A DNA stretch of 64,000 bases from Toxonevra muliebris (lineage: Eukaryota > Arthropoda > Insecta > Diptera > Pallopteridae): positions 186,001 through 250,000 of the forward strand of contig CAVNUY010000089.1 in NCBI GenBank assembly GCA_963691655.1. Direction: 5' to 3'. A program made the position numbers and the translations under genes. Below, piece after piece: positions 51,067 through 62,460 of this stretch (the first letter of the stretch is position 1; each line of letters begins with the position of its first letter). The notes beneath the pieces are model-generated. The model did no database searches and was not told the DNA's origin. It saw only the letters and a list, made by a program, of their open reading frames with translations.

Positions 51067-54000
51067 CAATTTCGAGTTTTAATTTCGAATTTTAATTTCG
51101 AATTTTATTTTCGAATTTCAATTTCGAATTTTAATTTCGAATTTCAATTCCGAATTTTAATTTCGAATTTTAATTTCGAATTTCAATTTCGAATTTTAAT
51201 TTCGAATTTTAATTTCGAATTTTAATTTCGAATTTCAATTTCGAATTTTAATTTCGAATTTTGATTTCGAATTTAAATTTCGAATTTTAATTTCGAATTT
51301 CAATTTCGAATTTTAATTTCGAATTTTAATTTCGAATTTTAATTTCGAATTTTAATTTCGAATTTTAATTTCGAATTTCAATTTCGAATTTTAATTTCGA
51401 ATTTTAATTCCGAATTTTAATTCCGAATTTTAATTCCGAATTTTAATTTCGAATTTTAATTTCGAATTTTAATTTCGAATTTTATTTTCGAATTTCAATT
51501 TCGAATTTTAATTTCGAATTTCAATTCCGAATTTTAATTTCGAATTTTAATTTCGAATTTTAATTTCGAATTTCAATTTCGAATTTTAATTTCGAATTTT
51601 AATTTCGAATTTAAATTTCGAATTTTAATTTCGAATTTCAATTTCGAATTTTAATTTCGAGTTTCAATTTCGAATTTTAATTTTGAATTTAATTTCGAAT
51701 TTTAATTTCGAATTTTAATTTCGAATTTTAATTCCGAATTTTAATTTCGAATTTTAATTTCGAATTTTAATTCCGAATTTTAATTTCGAATTTTAATTTC
51801 GAATTTTAATTTCGAATTTTAATTTCGAATTTTAATTTCGAATTTCAATTTCGAATTTTAATTTCGAGTTTCAATTTCGAATTTTGATTTTGAATTTAAT
51901 TACGAATTTTAATTTCGAATTTTAATTTCGAATTTTAATTCCGAATTTCAATTTCGAATTTTAATTTCGAATTTTAATTTCGAATTTTAATTTCGAATTT
52001 TAATTTCGAATTTTAATTTCGAATTTTAATTTCGAATTTAAATTTCGAATTTTAATGTCGAATTTCAATTACGAATTTAAATTTCGAATTTTAATTTCGA
52101 ATTTTAATTTCGAATTTTAATTTCGAATTTCAATTTCGAATTTTAATTTCGAATTTTAATTTCGAATTTCAATTTCGAATTTCAATTTCGAATTTCAATT
52201 TCGAATTTTAATTTCGAATTTTAATTTCGAATTTTAATTTCGAATTTCAATTTCGAATTTTAATTTCGAGTTTCAATTTCGAATTTTAATTTTGAATTTA
52301 ATTTCGAATTTCAATTTCGAATTTTAATTTCGAATTTTAATTCCGAATTTTAATTTCGAATTTTAATTTCGAATTTTAATTTCGAATTTTAATTTCGAAT
52401 TTTTATTTCGAATTTTAATTTCGAATTTTAATTTCGAATTTTAATTCCGAATTTTAATTCCGAATTTTAATTTCGAATTTTAATTTCGAATTTTTATTTC
52501 GAATTTTAATTTCGAATTTTAATTCCGAATTTTAATTTCGAATTTTGATTTCGAATTTCAATTTCGAGTTTTAATTTCGAATTTTAATTTCGAATTTTAT
52601 TTTCGAATTTCAATTTCGAATTTTAATTTCGAATTTCAATTCCGAATTTTAATTTCGAATTTTAATTTCGAATTTCAATTTCGAATTTTAATTTCGAATT
52701 TTAATTTCGAATTTAAATTTCGAATTTTAATTTCGAATTTCAATTTCGAATTTTAATTTCGAGTTTCAATTTCGAATTTTAATTTTGAATTTAATTTCGA
52801 ATTTTAATTTCGAATTTTAATTTCGAATTTTAATTCCGAATTTTAATTTCGAATTTTAATTTCGAATTTTAATTCCGAATTTTAATTTCGAATTTTAATT
52901 TCGAATTTTAATTTCGAATTTTAATTTCGAATTTTAATTTCGAATTTCAATTTCGAATTTTAATTTCGAGTTTCAATTTCGAATTTTGATTTTGAATTTA
53001 ATTTCGAATTTTAATTTCGAATTTTAATTTCGAATTTTAATTCCGAATTTCAATTTCGAATTTTAATTTCGAATTTTAATTTCGAATTTTAATTTCGAAT
53101 TTTAATTTCGAATTTAAATTTCGAATTTTAATTTCGAATTTCAATTTCGAATTTTAATTTCGAATTTTAATTTCGAATTTTAATTTCGAATTTTAATTTC
53201 GAATTTCAATTTCGAATTTTAATTTCGAATTTTAATTTCGAATTTCAATTTCGAATTTCAATTTCGAATTTCAATTTCGAATTTTAATTTCGAATTTTAA
53301 TTTCGAATTTTAATTTCGAATTTCAATTTCGAATTTTAATTTCGAGTTTCAATTTCGAATTTTAATTTTGAATTTAATTTCGAATTTCAATTTCGAATTT
53401 TAATTTCGAATTTTAATTCCGAATTTTAATTTCGAATTTTAATTTCGAATTTTAATTCCGAATTTTAATTCCGAATTTTAATTTCGAATTTCAATTTCGA
53501 ATTTAAATTTCGAATTTTAATTTCGAATTTCAATTTCGAATTTTAATTTCGAATTTTAATTTCGAATTTTAATTTCGAATTTTAATTTCGAATTTTAATT
53601 TCGAATTTTAATTTCGAATTTTAATTTCGAATTTTAATTTCGAATTTCAATTTCGAATTTTAATTTCGAATTTCAATTTCGAATTTTAATTTCGAATTTT
53701 AATTTCGAATTTCAATTTCGAATTTTAATTTCGAATTTCAATTTCGAATTTTAATTTCGAATTTTAATTTCGAATTTTAATTTCGAATTTTAATTTCGAA
53801 TTTCAGTTTCGAATTTTAATTTCGAGTTTCAATTTCGAATTTTAATTTTGAATTTAATTTCGAATTTTAATTTCGAATTTTAATTCCGAATTTGAATTCC
53901 GAATTTGAATTCCGAATTTTAATTTTGAATTTTAATTTCGAATTTTAATTTCGAATTTCAATTTCGAGTTTTAATTTCGAATTTTAATTTCGAATTTTAT

Positions 54001-55200
54001 TTTCGAATTTCAATTTCGAATTTTAATTTCGAATTTCAATTTCGAATTTAAATTTCGAATTTTAATTTCGAATTTCAATTTCGAATTTTAATTTCGAATT
54101 TTAATTTCGAATTTTAATTTCGAATTTTAATTTCGAATTTCAATTTCGAATTTAAATTTCGAATTTTAATTTCGAATTTCAATTTCGAATTTTAATTTCG
54201 AATTTTAATTTCGAATTTTAATTTCGAATTTCAATTTCGAATTTTAATTTCGAATTTTAATTTCGAATTTTAATTTCGAAGTTTAATTTCGAATTTCAAT
54301 TTCGAATTTCAATTTCGAATTTTAATTTCGAATTTTAATTTCGAAGTTTAATTTCGAATTTCAATTTCGAATTTTAATTTCGAATTTTAATTTCGAATTT
54401 TAATTTCGAATTTTAATTTCGAATTTTAATTTCGAATTTTAATTTCGAATTTCAATTTCGAATTTTAATTTCGAATTTTAATTTCGAATTTCAATTTCGA
54501 ATTTTAATTTCGAATTTCGATTTCGAATTTTAATTTCGAATTTTAATTTCGAATTTTAATTTCGAATTTTAATTTCGAATTTCAGTTTCGAATTTTAATT
54601 TCGAGTTTCAATTTCGAATTTTAATTTTGAATTTAATTTCGAATTTTAATTTCGAATTTTAATTTCGAATTTTAATTCCGAATTTTAATTTTGAATTTCA
54701 ATTTCGAGTTTTAATTTCGAATTTTAATTTCGAATTTTATTTTCGAATTTTAATTTCGAATTTCAATTTCGAGTTTTAATTTCGAATTTTAATTTCGAAT
54801 TTCAATTTCGAATTTCAATTTCGAATTTCAATTTCGAATTTCAATTTCGAATTTTAATTTCGAATTTTAATTTCGAATTTCAATTTCGAATTTTAATTTC
54901 AAATTTTAATTTCGAATTTCAATTTCGAATTTTAATTTCGAATTTCAATTTCGAATTTTAATTTCAAATTTTAATTTCGAATTTCAATTTCGAATTTTAA
55001 TTTCGAATTTTAATTCCGAATTTTAATTCCGAATTTTTATTCCGAATTTTAATTTCGAATTTTAATTTCGAATTTCAATTTCGAATTTTATTTTCGAATT
55101 TTAATTCCGAATTTTAATTTCGAATTTTAATTCCGAATTTTAATTTCGAATTTTAATTCCGAATTTTAATTCCGAATTTTAATTCCGAATTTTAATTCCG
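51067..55200 (+). repeat. ~1.1-kb repeats rich in TTTTGAATTTAA and GAGTTTCAA variants
   Basis: TTTTGATTTTGAATTTAA recurs at 51,886 and 52,988 (1,102 bp), and CGAGTTTCAA with TTTTGAATTTAA at 52,294 and 53,370 (1,076 bp, two units fewer). The same GAGTTTCAA plus TTTTGAATTTAA pair is seen near 51,670, 52,790, 53,845 and 54,622. TTTCAGTTTCG near 53,805 and 54,583, and two TTTGAATTCCG units near 53,895-53,910, are local. The repeats are less uniform than those before 45 kb. Confidence 0.75.
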
Positions 55201-58200
55201 AATTTTAATTCCGAATTTTAATTCCGAATTTTAATTCCGAAATTTTAATTTCGAATTTTAATTTCGAATTTTAATTTCGAATTTCAATTTCGAATTTTAA
55301 TTTCGAATTTCAATTTCGAATTTAATTTCGAATTTTAATTTCGAATTTTAATTTCGAATTTCAATTTCGAATTTTAATTTCGAATTTCAATTTCGAATTT
55401 TAATTTCGAATTTTAATTTCGAATTTCGAATTTCAATTTCAAATTTTAATTTCGAATTTTAATTTCGAATTTCAATTTCGAATTTTAATTTCGAATTTTA
55501 ATTTCGAATTTCAATTTCAAATTTTAATTTCGAATTTTAATTTCGAATTTCAATTTCGAATTTTAATTTCGAATTTTAATTCCGAATTTTAATTTCGAAT
55601 TTTAATTCCTAATTTTAATTCCGAATTTTAATTTCGAATTTTAATTTCGAACTTTAATTTCGAATTTCAATTTCGAATTTTAATTTCAAATTTTAATTTC
55701 GAATTTCAATTTCGAATTTTAATTTCGAATTTCAATTTCGAATTATAATTTCGAATTTTAATTTCGAATTTCAATTTCGAATTTTATTTTCGAATTTTAA
55801 TTCCGAATTTTAATTTCGAATTTTAATTCCGAATTTTAATTCCGAATTTTAATTCCGAATTTTAATTCCGAATTTTAATTCCGAATTTTAATTCCGAATT
55901 TTAATTTCGAATTTTAATTTCGAATTTCAATTTCGAATTTTAATTTCGAATTTTAATTTCGAATTTTAATTTCGAATTTCAATTTCGAATTTTAATTTCG
56001 AATTTCAATTTCGAATTTTAATTTCGAATTTTAATTCCGAATTTTAATTTCGAATTTTAATTCCGAATTTTAATTTTGAATTTTAATTTCGAATTTTAAT
56101 TCCGAATTTTAATTTCGAATTTTAATTTCGAATTTTAATTTCGAATTTTAATTTCGAATTTTAATTCCGAATTTTAATTTCGAATTTCAATTTCGAATTT
56201 TAATTTCGAATTTTAATTCCGAATTTTAATTTCGAATTTTAGTTCCGAATTTTATTTTCGAATTTTAATTCCGAATTTTAATTCCGAATTTTAATTCTGA
56301 ATTTTAATTTCGAATTTCAATTTCGAATTTTAATTTCGAATTTTAATTCCGAATTTTAATTTCGAATTTTAATTCCGAATTTTAATTTTGAATTTTAATT
56401 TCGAATTTTAATTCCGAATTTTAATTTCGAATTTTAATTTCGAATTTTAATTTCGAATTTTAATTTCGAATTTTAATTCCGAATTTTAATTTCGAATTTC
56501 AATTTCGAATTTTAATTTCGAATTTTAATTCCGAATTTTAATTTCGAATTTTAGTTCCGAATTTTATTTTCGAATTTTAATTCCGAATTTTAATTCCGAA
56601 TTTTTATTTCGAATTTTAATTTCGAATTTCAATTTCGAATTTTAATTTCGAATTTTAATTCCGAATTTTAATTTCGAATTTCAATTTCGAATTTTAATTT
56701 CGAATTTGAATTTCGAATTTTAATTCCGAATTTTAATTTCGAATTTTAGTTCCGAATTTTAATTTCGAATTTTAATTTCGAATTTTAATTCCGAATTTTA
56801 ATTTCGAATTTTAATTTCGAATTTTAATTCCGAATTTTAATTTCGAATTTCAATTTCGAATTTTAATTTCGAATTTCAATTTCGAATTTTAATTCCGAAT
56901 TTTAATTTCGAATTTTAGTTCCGAATTTTAATTTCGAATTTTAATTTCGAATTTTAATTCCGAATTTTAATTTCGAATTTTAATTTCGAATTTCAATTTC
57001 GAATTTTAATTTCGAATTTTAATTCCGAATTTTAATTTCGAATTTCAATTTCGCATTTTAATTTCGAATTTTAATTTCGAATTTTAATTCCGAATTTTAA
57101 TTTCGAATTTTAATTTCGAATTTCAATTTCGAATTTTAATTTCGAATTTTAATTCCGAATTTTAATTTCGAATTTCAATTTCGCATTTTAATTTCGAATT
57201 TCAATTTCGAATTTTAATTCCGAATTTTAATTTCGAATTTTAGTTCCGAATTTTAATTTCGAATTTCAATTTCGAATTTTAATTTCGAATTTTAATTCCG
57301 AATTTTAATTCCGAATTTTAATTCCGAATTTTAATTTCGAATTTTAATTTCGAATTTTAATTCCCAATTTTAATTTAGAATTTTAATTTCGAATTTTAAT
57401 TTCGAATTTTAATTTCGAATTTTAGTTCCGAATTTTAATTTCGAATTTCAATTTCGAATTTTAATTTCGAATTTTAATTTCGAATTTCAATTTCGAATTT
57501 CTATTTCGAATTTTAATTTCGAATTTTAATTTCGAATTTTTATTTCGAATTTTAATTTCGAATTTTAATTTCGAATTTTAATTTCGAATTTTAATTCCGA
57601 ATTTTAATTTCGAATTTTAATTCCGAATTTTAATTTCGAATTTTAATTTCGAATTTTAATTTTGAATTTTAGTTTCGAATTTTAATTTCGAATTTTAATT
57701 CCGAATTTTAATTTCGAATTTTAATTCCGAATTTTAATTTCGAATTTCAATTTCGAATTTTAATTCCGAATTTTAATTTCGAATTTTAATTTCGAATTTC
57801 AATTTCGAATTTTAATTCCGAATTTTAATTTCGAATTTTAATTCCGAATTTTAATTTCGAATCTTAATTTCGAATTTCAATTTCGAATTTCAATTTCGAA
57901 TTTTAATTCCGAATTTTAATTTCGAATTTCAATTTCGAATTTCAATTTCGAATTTTAATTTCGAATTTTAATTTCGAATTTTAATTCCGAATTTTAATTC
58001 CGAATTTTAATTTCGAATTTTAATTCCGAATTTCAATTTCGAATTTTAATTCCGAATTTTAATTCCGAATTTTAATTCCGAATTTTAATTCCGAATTTTA
58101 ATTCCAAATTTTAATTTCGAATTTCAATTTCGAATTTTAATTTCGAATTTTAATTTCGAATTTTAATTTCGAATTTCAATTTCGAATTTTAATTCCGAAT

Positions 58201-59378
58201 TTTAATTTCGAATTTCAATTTCGAATTTTAATTTCGAATTTTAATTTCGAATTTTAATTTCGAATTTTAATTTCGAATTTCAATTTCGAATTTTAATTTC
58301 GAATTTTAATTCCGAATTTTAATTCCGAATTTTAATTCCGAATTTTAATTTCGAATTTTAATTTCGAATTTTAATTTCCGAATTTTAATTCCGAATTTTA
58401 ATTCCGAATTTTAATTTCGAATTTCAATTTCGAATTTTAATTTCGAATTTTAATTTCGAATTTTAATTTCGAATTTCAATTTCGAATTTTAATTCCGAAT
58501 TTTAATTCCGAATTTTAATTCCGAATTTTAATTCCGAATTTTAATTCCGAATTTTAATTCCGAATTTTAATTTCGAATTTTAATTTCGAATTTTAATTTC
58601 GAATTTTAATTTCGAATTTTAATTTCGAATTTTAATTTCGAATTTCAATTTCGAATTTTAATTCCGAATTTTAATTTCGAATTTTAGTTCCGAATTTTAA
58701 TTTCGAATTTTAATTCCGAATTTTAATTTCGAATTTTAATTCCGAATTTTAATTTCGAATTTTAATTCCGAATTTTAATTTCGAATTTTAATTCCGAATT
58801 TTAATTCCGAATTTTAATTTCGAATTTTAATTTCGAATTTTAATTTCCGAATTTTAATTCCGAATTTTAATTTCGAATTTCAATTTCGAATTTTAATTTC
58901 GAATTTTAATTCCGAATTTTAATTTCGAATTTTAATTCCGAATTTTAATTTCGAATTTTAATTTCGAATTTTAATTCCGAATTTTAATTTCGAATTTTAA
59001 TTTCGAATTTCAATTTCGAATTTTAATTTAGAATTTTAATTTCGAATTTTAATTTCGAATTTTAATTTCGAATTTTAATTTCGAATTTTAATTTCGAATT
59101 TTAATTTCGAATTTCAATTTCGAATTTCAATTTCGAATTTTAATTTCGAATTTTAATTCCGAATTTTAATTCCGAATTTTAATTCCGAATTTCAATTTCG
59201 AATTTTAATTTCGAATTTTAATTTCGAATTTTAATTTCGAATTTCAATTTCGAATTTTAATTTCGAATTTTAATTCCGAATTTTAATTTCGAATTTTAAT
59301 TCCGAATTTTAATTTCGAATTTTAATTTCGAATTTCAATTTCGAATTTTAATTTCTAATTTCAATTTCGAATTTTAAT
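55201..59378 (+). repeat. Low-order satellite segment
   Basis: TTCCG and TTTCG units alternate frequently and I see no multi-kilobase register. Irregular lengths cluster here: a 14-bp CCGAAATTTTAATTTCG stretch near 55,240, a half-unit CGAATTTCGAATTTCAA near 55,430, and TTTCCGAATT 14-bp units near 58,378 and 58,848. TTTCAAATTTT units at 55,440, 55,518 and 55,687 (and 54,900, 54,965) are spaced by whole multiples of 13. This may be an older, more decayed part of the array. Confidence 0.75.
56941..57200 (+). repeat. 130-bp (10-unit) tandem doublet
   Basis: The unusual CGCATTTT unit occurs at 57,054 and 57,184, exactly 130 bp apart. The ten preceding units, with their pattern of TTTCG, TTCCG and TTTCAA, are the same in both copies. 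It is one of few clear local duplications in the disordered segment. Confidence 0.8.
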
Positions 59379-62300
59379 TCCGAATTTTAATTCCGAATTT
59401 TAATTCCGAATTTTAATTCCGAATTTTAATTCCGAATTTTAATTCCGAATTTTAATTCCGAATTTTAGTTCCGAATTTTAATTCCGAATTTTAATTTCGA
59501 ATTTTAATTTCGATTTTTATTTTCGAACTTCAATTTCGAATTTTAATTTCGAATTTAAATTTCGTATTTTAATTTCGAATTTCAATTTCGAAGTTTAATT
59601 TCGAATTTCAATTCCGAATTTTAATTTCGAATTTTAATTTCGAATTTTAATTTCGAATTTCAATTTCGAATTTTAATTTCGAATTTTAATTTCGAATTTA
59701 AATTTCGAATTTTAGTTTCGAATTTAATTTCGAATTTTAATTTCGAATTTTAATTTCGAATTTCAATTTCGAATTTTAATTTCGAATTTTAATTTCGAAT
59801 TTAATTTCGAATTTTAATTTCGAATTTTAATTTCGAATTTTAATTCCGAATTTTAATTCCGAATTTTAATTTCGAATTTTAATTTCGAATTTTAATTTCG
59901 AATTTCAATTTCGAATTTTAATTTCGAATTTTAATTTCGAATTTAAATTTCGAATTTAAATTTCGAATTTTAATTTCGAATTTTAATTTCGAATTTTAAT
60001 TTCGAATTTTAATTTCCAATTTTAATTTTGAATTTTAATTTCGAATTTCAATTTCGAATTTTAATTCCGAATTTTATTTCCGAATTTTAATTCCGAATTT
60101 TAATTCCGAATTTTAATTCCGAATTTCAATTTCAAATTTTAATTTCGAATTTTAATTCCGAATTTTAATTCCGAATTTTAATTCCGAATTTTAATTCCGA
60201 ATTTTAGTTCCGAATTTTAATTTCGAATTTTAATTTCGAATTTTAATTTCGAATTTTAATTTCGAATTTTAATTTCGAATTTTAATTTCGAATTTCAATT
60301 TCGAATTTTAATTCCGAATTTTAATTTCGAATTTCAATTTCGAATTTTAATTCCGAATTTTATTTCCGAATTTTAATTCCGAATTTTAATTCCGAATTTT
60401 AATTCCGAATTTAAATTTCGAATCTAAATTTCGAATTTTAATTTCGAATTTTAATTTCGAATTTTAATTTCGAATTTTAATTTCGAATTTTAATTTCGAA
60501 TTTCAATTTCGAATTTTAATTCCGAATTTTATTTCCGAATTTTAATTCCGAATTTTAATTCCGAATTTTAATTCCGAATCTCAATTTCGAATTTTAATTT
60601 CGAATTTTAATTTCGAATTTTAATTCCGAATTTTAATTTCGAATTTTAATTTCGAATTTTAATTTCGAATTTCAATTTCGAATTTTAATTCCGAATTTTA
60701 TTTCCGAATTTTAATTCCGAATTTTAATTCCGAATTTTAATTCCGAATTTCAATTTCGAATTTTAATTTCGAATTTTAATTTCGAATTTTAATTCCGAAT
60801 TTTAATTCCGAATTTTAATTCCGAATTTTAATTCCGAATTTTAGTTCCGAATTTTAATTTCGAATTTTAATTCCGAATTTTAATTCCGAACTTTAATTCC
60901 GAATTTCAATTTCGAATTTTAATTTCGAATTTTAGTTCCGAATTTTAATTCCGAATTTTAATTACGAATTTTAATTCCGAATTTTAATTCCGAATTTTAA
61001 TTACGAATTTTAATTTCGAATTTTAATTTCGAATTTTAATTTCGAATTTTAATTCCGAATTTTAATTCCGAATTTTAATTCCGAATTTTAATTCCGAATT
61101 TTAATTCCGAATTTTAATTTCGAATTTTAATTTCGAATTTCAATTTCGAATTTTAATTTCGAGTTTCAATTCCGAATTTAAATTCCCAATTTTAATTCCG
61201 AATTTAAATTCCGAATTTTAATTCCGAATTTTAATTCCGAATTTTAATTCCGAATTTTAATTCCGAATATTAATTCCGAATTTTAATTCCGAATTTAATT
61301 TCGAATTTTAATTCCGAATTTTAATTCCGAATTTTAATTCCGAATTTTAATTCCGAATTTTAATTCCGAATATTAATTCCGAATTTAAATTCCCAATTTT
61401 AATTCCGAATTTTAATTCCGAATTTTAATTTCGAATTTTAATTTCGAATTTAAATTTCGTATTTTATTTCGAATTTCAATTTCGAAGTTTAATTTCGAAT
61501 TTCAATTTCGAATTTAAATTTCGAATTTCAATTTCGAATTTTAATTTCGAGTTTCAATTTCGAATTTTAATTTCGAATTTTAATTTCGAATTTTAATTTC
61601 GAATTTTAATTTCGAATTTTAATTTCGAATTTTAATTTCGAACTTCAATTTCGAATTTTAATTTCGAATTTAAATTTCGAATTTTAATTTCGAATTTCAA
61701 TTTCGAATTTTAATTTCGAATTTTAATTTCGAATTTTAATTTCGAATTTTAATTTCGAATTTCAATTTCGAATTTTAATTTCGAATTTTAATTTCGAATT
61801 TTAATTTCGAATTTAAATTTCGAATTTCAATTTCGAATTTTAATTTCGAATTTTAATTTCGAATTTTTATTTCGAATTTTAATTTCGAATTTTAATTTCG
61901 AATTTTAATTTCGAATTTTAATTTCGAATTTTAATTTCGAATTTTAATTTCGAATTTTAATTTCGAATTTTAATTTCGAATTTTAATTTCGAATTTTAAT
62001 TTCGAATTTTAATTTCGAATTTCAATTTCGAATTTTAATTTCGAATTTAAATTTCGAATTTTAATTTCGAATTTCAATTTCGAATTTTAATTTCGAATTT
62101 TAATTTCGAATTTTAATTTCGAATTTCAATTTCGAATTTAAATTTCGAATTTTAATTTCGAATTTCAATTTCGAATTTTAATTTCGAATTTTAATTTCGA
62201 ATTTTAATTTCGAATTTTAATTCCGAATTTTAATTTCGAATTTTAATTTCGAATTTTAATTTCGAATTTTAATTTCGAATTTTAATTTCGAATTTTAATT

Positions 62301-62460
62301 TCGAATTTTAATTTCGAATTTTAATTTCGAAGTTTAATTTCGAATTTCAATTTCGAATTTAAATTTCGAATTTTAATTTCGAATTTTAATTTCGAATTTT
62401 AATTTCGAATTTCAATTTCGAATTTTAATTTCGAATTTCAATTTCGAATTTTAATTTCGA
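59379..62460 (+). repeat. Distant copy of 39,092-42,147
   Basis: Landmarks match at an offset of 20,287: TTAGTTCCG (39,181 and 59,468), CGATTTTTATTTTCGAACTTC and CGTATTTT (39,276 and 59,563). After about 61,120 the offset is 20,313: CGTATTTTATTTCG (41,145 and 61,458) and CGAAGTTT (42,016 and 62,329). The 26-bp step coincides with a change near 61,110-61,170 where TTTCG units and a GAGTTTCAATTCCG replace TTCCG units. The match fails near 62,460. Confidence 0.9.
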
